Below are positions 52,629 through 62,113 of a stretch of 64,000 nucleotides of DNA, one piece after another (within the stretch, counting starts at the first letter, position 1; every line of letters starts with the position of its first letter). Origin of the DNA: Serratia liquefaciens (GTDB taxonomy: Bacteria > Pseudomonadota > Gammaproteobacteria > Enterobacterales > Enterobacteriaceae); assembly GCF_027594825.1 (NCBI RefSeq), contig NZ_CP088930.1, positions 3,719,019 through 3,783,018 of the forward strand. Direction: 5' to 3'. The notes beneath the pieces were generated by a model that saw only the letters and a program-made list of their open reading frames with translations, searched no databases and had not been told where the DNA came from. The position numbers and the translations under genes were made by a program.

Positions 52629-53975
52629 TTATACGGGTTTGTCAGCTGGTTGCAGCAGCGCTCTTCGGGTCATTTTGAATACCGTGGCGATGGCGGCGAT
52701 CAACGCCGGCACGCACAGGAACATCAAAATGCTCTGCACTTCCCACTGCATGGCCAGCAACTGTGCCCCCATCATGGTTCCCGCCACGCCACCAAAACGG
52801 CCGATGCCCTGCATCCAGGCTATGCCGGTTGCACGGCTGTGGGTCGGGTAGAAGGTGGCCGCCAGCGTTTGCAGACCGGACTGCGCACCGTTCATGGTGA
52901 TGCCCATCAGGAAGATAAAGGTGCCCAGCAGCACGATATGGCTGTCCTCGGTCGCCATCGCCACGATGAGCAGGGCGGTGATCACAAAGCCGCTCGACAC
53001 CACTTTATGGGCGTTCCAGCGGTCCATCAGCCAGCCGGCCACCAGAATGCCAAGCGTGCCGCCGAAGGTGAACAGCGAGGTCAAAATGGCCGACTGCTCC
53101 AGCTGATAGCCCAGCCCCTGCATCAGGATCGGCATCCAGCTCAGCAGCACGTAATAAATCACCAGGCCCATAAAATAGGTCAGCCACAGCATCAGCGTAC
53201 CGGTCAGATAAGGGCGGGTGAACAACAGGCCGACGCTGGTTTTGGACTGTGCCAATTTCTCTTCATACAGATAAAAGCGTGTCACCTGAGCGAGATCCTG
53301 GCTGACGAAACGCTGGGCAATGCGTTTGATTTTTGCCGCCTCCTTGCCGCGGTTTACCATGTATTTCACCGATTCCGGCAGGAACAGGATCAACAAGACC
53401 GTCAGCGCCAACGGAGCGATCGCGCCCAGCAGCAGTACGCTGTGCCAGCCGTAGGCCGGGATCAGCCACGACGAAATCGCGCCACCGCCGGCCGCCCCGA
53501 GCGGGAAACCGCAGTACATGGTGTTAATCGCCAACGAACGACAGCGCTTTGGCGCATATTCGGAAATCAGCGTGATAGCGTTCGGCATCGCGGCCCCCAG
53601 CCCCAGGCCGGTGAGGAAGCGCCACAGCGTCAGGCTATTGAGCGAACCGGCGTAGGCGGTCGCCAGGCTCGACAGGCCGAAGAACAGGCACGAAAACACC
53701 AGTACCCGCTTACGGCCGATGCGGTCGGAAATCGGTCCGGCAACCAGGGCGCCAAGGGACAGGCCCAGCAGCGCGGCGCTCAGCACCGGGCCCAGATCCT
53801 GTTTCACAATGCCCCAGTCTTTGGCGACCGAAGGGGCGATATACCCCATGGCCGCCGTGTCAAAGCCATCAATGGCCAGGATCAGGAATCCCAAAATGAT
53901 CAAAGTCCAGTGAAACAGCGAGAATTTGCTGTCGTCGATGGCCTGCTGAATGTTCAACTCGGTGGAATGAGCCAT
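52629..53975 (-). CDS. MFS transporter, aromatic acid:H+ symporter (AAHS) family
   Basis: A 12-helix major facilitator of 448 residues. DGFDTAAMGYIAPSVAKDW in helix 1 and GPISDRIGRKRVL in loop 2-3 are typical of the aromatic acid:proton symporters (PcaK, MhpT, BenK types). The exact substrate cannot be read from the sequence. No aromatic catabolic genes accompany it. It lies upstream of hutU on the same strand, separated by 464 bp and a palindromic repeat, and a TGTATATACA palindrome lies upstream. A role in uptake of urocanate or another imidazole acid is a speculative alternative. Confidence 0.8.
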   Translation of the reverse strand: MAHSTELNIQQAIDDSKFSLFHWTLIILGFLILAIDGFDTAAMGYIAPSVAKDWGIVKQDLGPVLSAALLGLSLGALVAGPISDRIGRKRVLVFSCLFFGLSSLATAYAGSLNSLTLWRFLTGLGLGAAMPNAITLISEYAPKRCRSLAINTMYCGFPLGAAGGGAISSWLIPAYGWHSVLLLGAIAPLALTVLLILFLPESVKYMVNRGKEAAKIKRIAQRFVSQDLAQVTRFYLYEEKLAQSKTSVGLLFTRPYLTGTLMLWLTYFMGLVIYYVLLSWMPILMQGLGYQLEQSAILTSLFTFGGTLGILVAGWLMDRWNAHKVVSSGFVITALLIVAMATEDSHIVLLGTFIFLMGITMNGAQSGLQTLAATFYPTHSRATGIAWMQGIGRFGGVAGTMMGAQLLAMQWEVQSILMFLCVPALIAAIATVFKMTRRALLQPADKPV

Positions 53976-54296
53976 GGCAACCTCTAACGCAGATGTGATG
54001 GTGTGGATGAACCGCCGGAACTGATGCCCGGCTTGTGCTTGCCTGTATATACATCTGCGCGCAGGCGCTTTATGTCAAATATATTTATCTTATGCGTTAA
54101 ATAAATGTTGTTTTTGCGAAGCAGATTACATCGTCAGCGCAAGGGGATTGCCCGGGAAGCGAATTAAATGAAGTGGATAGCCGGTGAGATCAACTGGCCC
54201 AAGGGCGGAGGATAAAATTTAATACAATTTCGCCTGTTTGGTCGCCGGGCTGGAATCTGCGATAATCCCTTTTTACCTTTCCAGATTGAGAAACCG
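53976..54296. promoter_or_regulatory. MFS gene-queE divergent region
   Basis: 321 bp between divergent starts. On the minus strand TTGACA (54073-54078) could be the -35 of the MFS promoter, and the palindrome at 54044-54053 would overlap its start region. The queE promoter should be nearer 54200-54290. No gene was seen. Confidence 0.55.
54044..54053. promoter_or_regulatory. TGTATATACA palindrome upstream of the MFS gene
   Basis: A perfect 10-bp palindrome about 70 bp before the MFS start. Its core (TGTA-n2-TACA) is the same as that of the hut operator at 52251-52276, so the same or a related GntR-type repressor may act here. Confidence 0.45.
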
Positions 54297-54968
54297 ATGC
54301 AGTACCCGATTAATGAAATGTTCCAAACCTTGCAGGGCGAAGGCTTTTTCACCGGCGTTCCAGCCATCTTTATTCGCTTGCAGGGCTGCCCGGTAGGATG
54401 CAGCTGGTGCGACACCAAACATACCTGGGAAAAGGAAGCCAATCGGGAAGTCGACATGCAACGGATCCTGGTGAAAACCGAAGAAAGTGATGCCTGGGGC
54501 AGTGCCAGTGCCGAACAGCTGCTGGCGGTGATGCGTCAGCAAGGGTATACCGCACGCCACGTGGTGATCACCGGCGGCGAACCCTGCATTTACGATCTGG
54601 CCCCGTTGACCCAACTGCTGGAAGACAACGGTTACGGCTGCCAGATTGAAACCAGCGGCACCCACGAAATCCGGTGCTCGGCGAAAACCTGGGTGACGGT
54701 ATCCCCCAAGGTGAATATGCGCGGTGGCATGAAGGTGTTGGATCAGGCTTTGCAACGTGCTGATGAAGTGAAGCACCCGGTTGGGCGTGAGCGCGATATC
54801 GAAGCATTGGATGCGTTGTTGGCGACGCTGCATGATGAGAAGCCGCGCATTATTGCACTGCAACCGATCAGCCAGAAGGAAGAGGCGACCCGTTTGTGCA
54901 TTGAAACCTGCATTGCGCGCAACTGGCGGCTGTCGATGCAGACGCATAAATATCTGAACATCGCATAA
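54297..54968 (+). CDS. queE: 7-carboxy-7-deazaguanine synthase QueE
   Basis: Radical SAM enzyme that rearranges 6-carboxy-tetrahydropterin to 7-carboxy-7-deazaguanine in queuosine synthesis. The cluster cysteines are C31-x3-C35-x2-C38 (CPVGCSWCD). 223 residues, the enteric length. It converges on queD, which makes its substrate. Confidence 0.95.
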   Translation: MQYPINEMFQTLQGEGFFTGVPAIFIRLQGCPVGCSWCDTKHTWEKEANREVDMQRILVKTEESDAWGSASAEQLLAVMRQQGYTARHVVITGGEPCIYDLAPLTQLLEDNGYGCQIETSGTHEIRCSAKTWVTVSPKVNMRGGMKVLDQALQRADEVKHPVGRERDIEALDALLATLHDEKPRIIALQPISQKEEATRLCIETCIARNWRLSMQTHKYLNIA

Positions 54969-54973
54969 AATTC

Positions 54974-54996
54974 AGGGCGCCATGGGGCGCCCTTTC
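54974..54996. terminator. Terminator between queE and queD
   Basis: A perfect stem AGGGCGCC-ATGG-GGCGCCCT followed by TTCTTT on the plus strand; it may serve both converging genes. Confidence 0.8.
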
Positions 54997-54997
54997 T

Positions 54998-55357
54998 TTA
55001 ACCTTTATACACGCATCCTGCGGTACAGGTTTCTTTCACCATCACCGCAGTCAGCTCCGGCAACTGAGGTTTGAGCTGTTGCCAGATCCAGGCGGCAAGC
55101 ACTTCGCTGGTGGGATTTTCCAATCCTGGAATATCGTTCAGATAATGGTGATCCAAGCGCTCCCAAATAGGGGAGAACACGGCTTTAAGCTCGGCGAAAT
55201 CCATCACCCAACCGGTGTGCGCATCCACTTCACCGGTCACTTCCAGACGCACCATAAACGAATGCCCGTGCAGACGGCCGCATTTATGGCCCTCAGGTAC
55301 GTGTGGCAGACGGTGGGCGGCTTCAAACTGAAAATCTTTAAACAGCGTGGTTGCCAT
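54998..55357 (-). CDS. queD: 6-carboxy-5,6,7,8-tetrahydropterin synthase QueD
   Basis: Converts dihydroneopterin triphosphate to 6-carboxy-tetrahydropterin, the second step of queuosine synthesis. Zinc ligands H15 (EAAHRL), H30 and H32 (LHGHSF) and the active-site cysteine C26 are present. 119 residues. It is divergent from cysJ across a long leader region, as in E. coli. Confidence 0.95.
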   Translation of the reverse strand: MATTLFKDFQFEAAHRLPHVPEGHKCGRLHGHSFMVRLEVTGEVDAHTGWVMDFAELKAVFSPIWERLDHHYLNDIPGLENPTSEVLAAWIWQQLKPQLPELTAVMVKETCTAGCVYKG

Positions 55358-55918
55358 TATTACGGCCTCATTGACTCAAAAACCGCCGAAGTTTACCGGA
55401 AACGGAGCCTGCTTGCCATTTATACCGCTATGGTCTACTGCCACCGTGGTCAATGCACGGTTAACACTTTTTTTGTTTGGTGCCGACCGGACCTATCGGT
55501 TGGGGTAATGAGTAGTAAATACGATTCATTCAAATAACGTCAAAAAAACAGCTTTATTTTCAGTTGGATAAAAATCTCTGCTTAACGCTTTAAGCACTAT
55601 CCGTTACCAGAAAAACAGCTTAGTCATTTTGGTTATTAATTATTGCTATCCCTTATTTAATCGTTGCTATTGTGCTCGGTAACCTTACAAACTCTCCTGA
55701 TCTTTTCAGGACCGCAGACTGAACGAAAAGACAGCGACTGACACAGGCGAGCACCTGGCTGGATAGGTGCCATACCCGTTGCCTTTCAAACTGCAGCGTT
55801 GTTACCTGCACTCGCTAACCACAGTTACTTACCTAAGTAAGCGCCTGGGGATGAGCGAGCTGGCCGCCTGGCTGCAGCTTGAAATTCATAGGCTATAAGT
55901 AAGGAAATAAGTACTGCA
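55358..55918. promoter_or_regulatory. queD-cysJ divergent region
   Basis: 561 bp without a gene. 55540-55690 is AT-rich and is the likely place for the CysB-activated cysJ promoter. The sequence around 55621-55660 (TTTTGGTTATTAATTATTGC) resembles enteric cysJ promoters, but the exact -10/-35 are uncertain. The 125-bp palindromic repeat at 55773-55897 fills the rest of the leader. A 5-bp inverted repeat (CCTGA/TCAGG) is near 55697-55711. Confidence 0.55.
55773..55897 (+). repeat. Palindromic repeat family A, full copy in the cysJ leader
   Basis: 125 bp. Starts TACCCGTTGCCTTTCAAACT and ends AGCTTGAAATTCATAGGCTATA. The ends pair (TTTCAAACTGCAG with CTGCAGCTTGAAA), an inner pair is CTCGCT and AGCGAG, and the tip is TTACTTA-CC-TAAGTAA. 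It ends 21 bp before the cysJ start codon, so it should be transcribed as a long hairpin in the mRNA leader. Confidence 0.8.
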
Positions 55919-57718
55919 ATGACGACTCAGGCTCCTCCAACATCGATGCTCCCGCTGACACCCGAACAGCTGGCGCGCCTGCAGGCGGCGATTGGTGAAT
56001 ATTCACCTACGCAGCTGGCGTGGCTGTCAGGCTACTTCTGGGGAATGGTTAATCAACAGCCTGGCGCGGTAGCCATTGCGCCGGCTGCCACCGCTGCCGC
56101 CAGCATCACGCTGATTTCCGCTTCGCAGACCGGCAATGCGCGTCGCCTGGCGGAACAATTGCGCGACGATCTGTTGGCCGCCAAGCTGAGCGTCACGCTG
56201 GTTAACGCCGGCGACTACAAATTCAAGCAAATTGCCCAGGAACGTCTGCTGGTGATCGTCGCCTCCACCCAAGGGGAAGGTGAACCGGCGGAAGAGGCGG
56301 TTGCCCTGCATAAATTCCTGTTCTCCAAGAAAGCGCCGAAGCTTAACGAAACCGCGTTTGCGGTGTTTGGCCTGGGGGACACTTCCTACGAGAACTTCTG
56401 TCAGTCGGGTAAAGATTTCGACGGCAAGCTGGCCGAACTGGGCGCTGAGCGTCTGGTTGAGCGGGTAGACGCCGACGTGGAATACCAGGACTTGGCTACT
56501 GCCTGGCGTAAACAGGTGGTGGAGGTGTTGAAAGCGCGCGCACCGGCTGAAAACGCCGCACCGGGCGTGCTGGCCAGCGGCGCGGTTGACCTGATCGACA
56601 GCAGCCCGTACAGCAAAGAACAACCGCTGACCGCACAGCTGGCGGTGAAGCAAAAAATTACCGGTCGCGCCTCAGACAAAGACGTACGCCATATTGAAAT
56701 CGATCTGGGTGATTCTGGCCTGCGTTACCGGCCGGGTGACGCGCTGGGCGTGTGGTTTGACAACGACCCCGAGCTGGTGGATGAACTGGTGCAACTGCTG
56801 TGGCTGAAGGGCGACGAACCGGTGGAGGTCGAGGGTAAAACCTTGCCGCTTTCGCAGGCGTTGCGCAGCCATTTCGAGTTAACGCAGAACACCACGTTGA
56901 TTGTCGATAAATATGCGGCGCTGTCGCGCGACGAAAAGCTGATTGGCCTGCTGGCGGATAAAGCGGCTTTGCAGCATTACGCGCACAACACGCCGATTGT
57001 CGACATGGTACGGCAGGCGCCGGCCGATCTGAACGCAGAGCAGTTGATTGGCCTGCTGCGTCCGCTGACGCCGCGCCTGTATTCCATTGCCTCGTCGCAA
57101 GCCGAGAACGAAAATGAAGTGCACGTGACCGTCGGCGTGGTGCGTTACGACATCGAAGGGCGCACCCGCGCAGGCGGTGCCTCCAGTTTCCTGGCCGATC
57201 GGCTGGAAGAAGATGGTGACGTGCGGGTGTTCATCGAACATAACGACAATTTCCGCCTGCCGGCCAACCCGGAAACTCCGGTGATCATGATTGGGCCAGG
57301 TACGGGCATTGCGCCGTTCCGCGCCTTTATGCAACAGCGTGATGCTGACGGTGCCGGCGGCAAGAACTGGTTGTTCTTTGGCAACCCGCACTTTACTGAA
57401 GACTTTTTGTATCAGGTCGAATGGCAGCGCTATGTGAAAGACGGCCTGCTGACCCGCATCGATCTGGCCTGGTCACGTGACCAGCAGCATAAAGTCTATG
57501 TCCAGGACAAACTGCGCGAACAGGGAGCGGAAGTGTGGCGTTGGATCCAGGAAGGCGCGCACATTTACGTTTGTGGCGATGCGAACCGCATGGCGAAAGA
57601 CGTGGAAAACACATTACTGGAACTGGTGGCCGAGCACGGTGGCATGGATACCGAGCTGGCGGATGAATTTTTAAGTGAGCTGCGCCTTGAGCGCCGTTAT
57701 CAGCGAGATGTCTACTGA
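55919..57718 (+). CDS. cysJ: Sulfite reductase (NADPH) flavoprotein alpha-component
   Basis: Passes electrons from NADPH via FAD and FMN to the haemoprotein CysI, for reduction of sulfite to sulfide. The flavodoxin-like FMN domain covers about 64-200 ([21 protein letters not shown]), with FAD binding (RLYSIASS) and the NADPH site ([18 protein letters not shown]) in the C-terminal half. 599 residues, as in E. coli. Stop and cysI start overlap (TGATG). Confidence 0.97.
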   Translation: MTTQAPPTSMLPLTPEQLARLQAAIGEYSPTQLAWLSGYFWGMVNQQPGAVAIAPAATAAASITLISASQTGNARRLAEQLRDDLLAAKLSVTLVNAGDYKFKQIAQERLLVIVASTQGEGEPAEEAVALHKFLFSKKAPKLNETAFAVFGLGDTSYENFCQSGKDFDGKLAELGAERLVERVDADVEYQDLATAWRKQVVEVLKARAPAENAAPGVLASGAVDLIDSSPYSKEQPLTAQLAVKQKITGRASDKDVRHIEIDLGDSGLRYRPGDALGVWFDNDPELVDELVQLLWLKGDEPVEVEGKTLPLSQALRSHFELTQNTTLIVDKYAALSRDEKLIGLLADKAALQHYAHNTPIVDMVRQAPADLNAEQLIGLLRPLTPRLYSIASSQAENENEVHVTVGVVRYDIEGRTRAGGASSFLADRLEEDGDVRVFIEHNDNFRLPANPETPVIMIGPGTGIAPFRAFMQQRDADGAGGKNWLFFGNPHFTEDFLYQVEWQRYVKDGLLTRIDLAWSRDQQHKVYVQDKLREQGAEVWRWIQEGAHIYVCGDANRMAKDVENTLLELVAEHGGMDTELADEFLSELRLERRYQRDVY

Positions 57719-59433
57719 TGAGTGATAAACACCCGGGGCCTCTGGTGGTCGAAGGCAAATTGGCCGATGCCGAGCGTTTGAAGAAAGAAAGCAACTTCCT
57801 GCGCGGCACCATCGCCGAAGACTTGAAGGACGGCCTGACCGGCGGTTTTAACGGTGATAACTTCCTGCTGATCCGCTTCCACGGGATGTACCAGCAGGAC
57901 GACCGTGACATCCGCGCCGAACGTGCCGAGCAGAAGCTGGAGCCGCGTCACGCCATGATGCTGCGTTGTCGTCTGCCGGGGGGCATTATCTCCCCACAGC
58001 AGTGGCTGGGCATTGACAAGTTCGCGCAGGAAAGCACGCTGTACGGCAGCATCCGCATCACCAACCGTCAGACTTTCCAGTTCCATGGCATTGTGAAGGG
58101 CAACGTTAAGCCGGTTCACCAGCTGTTGGGTCGCCTGGGGTTGGACGCGCTGGCCACGGCTAACGACGTCAACCGCAACGTGCTCTGCACCTCTAACCCG
58201 GTGGAGTCCGAGCTGCACCAGGAAGCCTACGAGTGGGCGAAAAAGATCTCCGAACATCTGCTGCCGCGTACCCGCGCCTATGCCGAAGTGTGGCTGGATC
58301 AGGAAAAAGTGGCGACCACCGACGAGGAACCGATCCTCGGGGCGACCTATCTGCCGCGCAAGTTCAAAACCACGGTGGTGATCCCGCCGCAAAACGACGT
58401 GGATCTGCACGCCAACGACATGAACTTTGTCGCGATTGCCAAAAACGGCAAGCTGGTGGGCTTTAACCTGCTGGTAGGCGGTGGCCTGTCGATTGAACAT
58501 GGCAACAAGAAAACTTATGCGCGCAAGGCCAGCGAATTTGGCTATATCCCGTTGGAGCATACGCTGGCGGTCGCCGAAGCGGTGGTGACCACCCAGCGCG
58601 ACTGGGGTAACCGTACCGATCGCAAGAACGCCAAAACCAAATACACTCTGGAACGCGTTGGGGTTGATACCTTCCGTGCCGAAGTGGAAAAACGGGCCGG
58701 TATCACCTTTGAACCGATCCGTCCGTACGAGTTTACCGGCCGCGGCGATCGCATTGGTTGGGTTAAAGGCATCGATAATCAGTGGCACCTGACGCTGTTT
58801 ATCGAGAATGGCCGTCTGCTGGACTATCCAGGGCGCCCGTTGAAAACCGGCGTTGCCGAGATCGCCAGGATCCACAAAGGGGATTTCCGTTTAACGGCCA
58901 ACCAGAACCTGATCGTCGCCGGCGTACCGGAAAGTGAGAAGGCGAAGATCGAAGCGATCGCTCGTGAACACGGGTTGATCGACGACGGGATCAGCGAGCA
59001 ACGTCAAAACTCGATGGCCTGCGTATCCTTCCCGACCTGTCCGTTGGCCATGGCGGAGGCTGAGCGTTTCCTGCCGGCGTTCGTCACTAAAGTGGAAGGG
59101 ATCCTGCACAGCCACGGCGTGGGTGACGAGCACATTGTGTTGCGCATTACTGGCTGTCCGAACGGCTGTGGCCGCGCGCTGTTGGCGGAGATTGGCCTGG
59201 TGGGTAAAGCGGTTGGCCGCTATAACCTGCATCTGGGCGGCAACCGGGAAGGTACGCGTATTCCGCGCATGTACCGTGAAAATATCAACGAAGAAGAAAT
59301 TCTGCGAGAGATTGACCAACTGGTTGGCCGCTGGGCCACAGAGCGTAACGCGGGTGAAGGTTTTGGTGATTTCACCATCCGCGCCGGCGTGGTCAAGCCG
59401 GTGATTGATTCGGCACAGGATTTCTGGGACTGA
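57718..59433 (+). CDS. cysI: Sulfite reductase (NADPH) haemoprotein beta-component
   Basis: Carries the sirohaem-4Fe4S centre that reduces sulfite to sulfide in six electron steps. The cluster cysteines are in [16 protein letters not shown] and in [20 protein letters not shown]. 571 residues (570 in E. coli). Needs sirohaem, made by cysG, which also lies in this window. Translationally coupled to cysJ. Confidence 0.97.
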   Translation: MSDKHPGPLVVEGKLADAERLKKESNFLRGTIAEDLKDGLTGGFNGDNFLLIRFHGMYQQDDRDIRAERAEQKLEPRHAMMLRCRLPGGIISPQQWLGIDKFAQESTLYGSIRITNRQTFQFHGIVKGNVKPVHQLLGRLGLDALATANDVNRNVLCTSNPVESELHQEAYEWAKKISEHLLPRTRAYAEVWLDQEKVATTDEEPILGATYLPRKFKTTVVIPPQNDVDLHANDMNFVAIAKNGKLVGFNLLVGGGLSIEHGNKKTYARKASEFGYIPLEHTLAVAEAVVTTQRDWGNRTDRKNAKTKYTLERVGVDTFRAEVEKRAGITFEPIRPYEFTGRGDRIGWVKGIDNQWHLTLFIENGRLLDYPGRPLKTGVAEIARIHKGDFRLTANQNLIVAGVPESEKAKIEAIAREHGLIDDGISEQRQNSMACVSFPTCPLAMAEAERFLPAFVTKVEGILHSHGVGDEHIVLRITGCPNGCGRALLAEIGLVGKAVGRYNLHLGGNREGTRIPRMYRENINEEEILREIDQLVGRWATERNAGEGFGDFTIRAGVVKPVIDSAQDFWD

Positions 59434-59504
59434 CGCCGTTTGGCCCCGCTTACACCGGGGGCCGGATCCGCGCGGTATGATTCAAGCATCAGGAGGCAGG
59501 CAAC

Positions 59505-60239
59505 ATGGCTGAATTCGATCTGGCGGCGCTGAATGCGCTGCCCAAGTCTGGGCAGGCGTTGGCACTGGCGGTAGTTAACGGTCAGTTGGAAACGCTTTCC
59601 GCCGAGCAACGCGTGGAATGGGCGCTGGAACATCTGCCCGGCGAGTTTGTGCTCTCTTCAAGTTTTGGCATTCAGGCGGCGGTGTGCCTGCATCTGGTCA
59701 CGCGGATCAAACCGGATATTCCGGTGATCCTCACCGATACCGGCTATCTGTTTCCTGAAACCTATCAGTTTATCGATCAACTGGTCGACAAACTGAAGCT
59801 GAACCTGCAAGTGTTTCGTGCCGAGCAGTCGCCAGCCTGGCAAGAGGCCCGCTACGGCAAGCTGTGGGAGCAGGGCGTTGAAGGTATCGAAAAATACAAC
59901 CTGATCAACAAGGTTGAGCCGATGAACCGCGCATTGGAAACGCTGGGCGGACAAACCTGGTTCGCCGGCCTGCGCCGCGAGCAATCAGGCAGCCGCGCCA
60001 ATCTACCGGTGCTGGCGGTGCAACGTGGGGTGTTCAAGATCCTGCCGATTATCGACTGGGACAACCGCAAGATTTATCAATACCTCACCGAGCACGGCCT
60101 GAGTTATCACCCGCTGTGGGAGCAGGGCTATCTGTCTGTGGGGGATACCCATACCACGCAGAAGTGGGAACCGGGCATGAGCGAAGAAGAAACCCGCTTC
60201 TTCGGCCTGAAGCGTGAGTGTGGTCTGCACGAAGGCTAA
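59505..60239 (+). CDS. cysH: Phosphoadenosine phosphosulfate reductase
   Basis: Thioredoxin-dependent reduction of PAPS to sulfite and PAP. The PP-loop-like [10 protein letters not shown] binds PAPS, and the single catalytic cysteine is C239 in ECGLHEG at the C-terminus; the enzyme lacks the Fe-S cysteine pairs of APS reductases. 244 residues, as in E. coli. Third gene of cysJIH, 71 bp after cysI, with GGAGGCAGG ahead of the ATG. Confidence 0.97.
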   Translation: MAEFDLAALNALPKSGQALALAVVNGQLETLSAEQRVEWALEHLPGEFVLSSSFGIQAAVCLHLVTRIKPDIPVILTDTGYLFPETYQFIDQLVDKLKLNLQVFRAEQSPAWQEARYGKLWEQGVEGIEKYNLINKVEPMNRALETLGGQTWFAGLRREQSGSRANLPVLAVQRGVFKILPIIDWDNRKIYQYLTEHGLSYHPLWEQGYLSVGDTHTTQKWEPGMSEEETRFFGLKRECGLHEG

Positions 60240-60258
60240 TAGCGTATTAACATCGTCA

Positions 60259-60295
60259 AAGGGCTCAGCATTCGCTGGGCCCTTGGCGTTTTCAG
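60259..60295 (+). terminator. Terminator after cysH
   Basis: Stem AAGGGCTCAGC/GCTGGGCCCTT (one G-T-type mismatch) with loop ATTC; a short T run comes a few bases later. Confidence 0.65.
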
Positions 60296-60300
60296 GAAGA

Positions 60301-61377
60301 CTACTTTTTCTGTTTTTGGACTTTGGGCGGGTGGGCCTGAGCCAGCTCTTTAATCAGTGGCAGCAGGATCTGTACGCTCTCGCGGCTGCGCTTGTCGATA
60401 CGCCCTGGCAGATTGCGCTCCAGATACTGCAGGTTATCGTACTGCGGACGATGCCAGGTGATGCCCTGCGGGAAATGGGGGCTGACAGCGCGCTGCTGAT
60501 AGCCGTCTTTATCGCCCAGTGACCAGTTGGTGGCTTCTACCGACAGCACCGGGATACCGGCTTTATCGAACACTTCCTGATCGGAACAGCAGCCGGTGCC
60601 TTTCGGGTGCGCTTTGCTGCCTGGGTTAGTGGCAGCGGCGATGCCGTAGCGGTGGGCAATATCCAGTGCGCGGTCGCGACTCTGCTTCGCCAGCTTTGGC
60701 GGCGTATTGAGGCCGGCGTTGAAATACAGGCGATCGCCGGTAATCAGGCTGTCGAGGTTAATCACCAGCAGGGTATTGCGTTTCTCTTCTTCGCTCATTC
60801 GCTGCAGGTAGTTCTGCGCGCCCAGCGAACCCAGCTCTTCGGCGCTGGTGGCGACAAAGCGCAGGGCGTAAGCGGTGGGAATATTCTTCAGACGATCCGC
60901 CAGCTCCAGCATTACGCCGACGCCAGAGGCATTGTCATCGACCCCCTGCAACGTCAGGCCGCCAAGGTTGTTGTCCAGATCGGCGTCGCTTTGCGGCGTG
61001 TAGGTATCAAAATGCGCCACAATCAGAATTTGCTGCGGAAGGCTGCCATTTTTAGCGGCGATCACCGAGCTGGCGGTGATGTTATTCCAGTTCTTCTTGC
61101 CGTCTTTGCTGGTGTACAGATAGCGCGTGTTGAAACTGCGGATATCGCTCTGATACCCCATCTTGCTGAACTGCTGTTTCAGATAGTCTGCGGTGAGCAA
61201 TTCTGCCGGGCTGCCGGCCATGCGGCCAGGGAAATAAGTGGCGATGTGGCGAGTCTGCTCGGCGGCGAATTTGCCCATCGGGGCATCTTTTGCGGGCTGA
61301 GTGGCGGCCGAAACGCTGAAAACACCGCCGAGCGCTGCCAGCAGCAGGCCGGTCTTCAGGTAAAAACGGGAAAACAT
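60301..61377 (-). CDS. iap: Alkaline phosphatase isozyme conversion aminopeptidase Iap
   Basis: Exported M28-family zinc aminopeptidase that trims N-terminal arginine from alkaline phosphatase in E. coli. It has a signal peptide (residues 1-25, ending SVSAA). Metal-site motifs: VAHFDTY, GVDDNASG, SAEELG and INLDSL, plus a late histidine in SPHFPQG. 358 residues from the ATG at 61377, which has AAGGA in front. It converges on cysH. Confidence 0.92.
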   Translation of the reverse strand: MFSRFYLKTGLLLAALGGVFSVSAATQPAKDAPMGKFAAEQTRHIATYFPGRMAGSPAELLTADYLKQQFSKMGYQSDIRSFNTRYLYTSKDGKKNWNNITASSVIAAKNGSLPQQILIVAHFDTYTPQSDADLDNNLGGLTLQGVDDNASGVGVMLELADRLKNIPTAYALRFVATSAEELGSLGAQNYLQRMSEEEKRNTLLVINLDSLITGDRLYFNAGLNTPPKLAKQSRDRALDIAHRYGIAAATNPGSKAHPKGTGCCSDQEVFDKAGIPVLSVEATNWSLGDKDGYQQRAVSPHFPQGITWHRPQYDNLQYLERNLPGRIDKRSRESVQILLPLIKELAQAHPPKVQKQKK

Positions 61378-61653
61378 ACCGAAAAATCCTTCTTTGATAT
61401 CGACGAGACCGATTGTTTTTTGCGGTGTCCAGTATGAGACGGTCGGCAAGATTAAACAATTTCTCCCGCTCTTAATTTTGGTGCTGCCTGGGCAAAATTT
61501 CGGTGCTCTGCGCAACGATGAATCTCGATTGATGGCCCGTGCGACGCATTTTGCGAAATGCTTGGCATATTACGAGTATCACTATTTAACCCCGCCCGTA
61601 GAGTGGTTTATTATTCGGCGGTAAGGTTCTTACGGATCGAAGGAGAAACCCTG

Positions 61654-61926
61654 ATGTTGGACAAATGTGATAACAGGATCGGCCTGATAGAGAAAAAAGG
61701 TGAGTATGTGGATCATGCTCTTAATCAGGTCAAAACCGATTTGGCCACGCTGACCTCACGTTCAGTGGAGTTTGTCACCAAAGGCGATTTGCATAAGGAA
61801 GTGGGATTGCTGCACCGGGAGATCGGTTTGGTCCATAAAGAGATGTCCAATCAAACCAAATGGATGGTTAGCACTATATTGGCCGCCGCTGCTTTGTGCA
61901 TGACCGCCGCGAAGTTTTGGTTTTAA
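61654..61926 (+). CDS. Small coiled-coil protein with C-terminal membrane anchor
   Basis: A 90-residue protein. Residues 5-66 are charged and heptad-like (a coiled coil is likely), and 69-88 (KWMVSTILAAAALCMTAAKF) form one membrane helix. This layout resembles XhlA-type and DUF1640-like tail-anchored proteins, but I recognise no specific family. AGGAGA at 61641-61646 is a strong ribosome site. It stands alone between iap (divergent) and cysG. Confidence 0.7.
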   Translation: MLDKCDNRIGLIEKKGEYVDHALNQVKTDLATLTSRSVEFVTKGDLHKEVGLLHREIGLVHKEMSNQTKWMVSTILAAAALCMTAAKFWF

Positions 61927-62113
61927 CATCTGCCTCCTGACGCATACCTGGTCTGAATAATGATCACGGCCTTGTTCGGCGCATAACTGCCGCAAACCCC
62001 GACGCACTGCGCCTTATTCCATTATTGAACTAGTCATTCCTTTTCGTCATTTCAGAGGCCAAATCTCAGCCCGTATAGTCACACTATCATTCTGCATATA
62101 TGAAAAGGCTGTT

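Noticed and set aside
52650-53987. 445-codon open frame opposite the MFS gene
   Set aside because: Same artefact as opposite hutT: Gln/Arg/His-rich reverse reading of membrane helices.
55773-55897. CRISPR array or insertion sequence in the cysJ leader
   Set aside because: There is a single palindrome without regularly spaced repeats, and no transposase is encoded.
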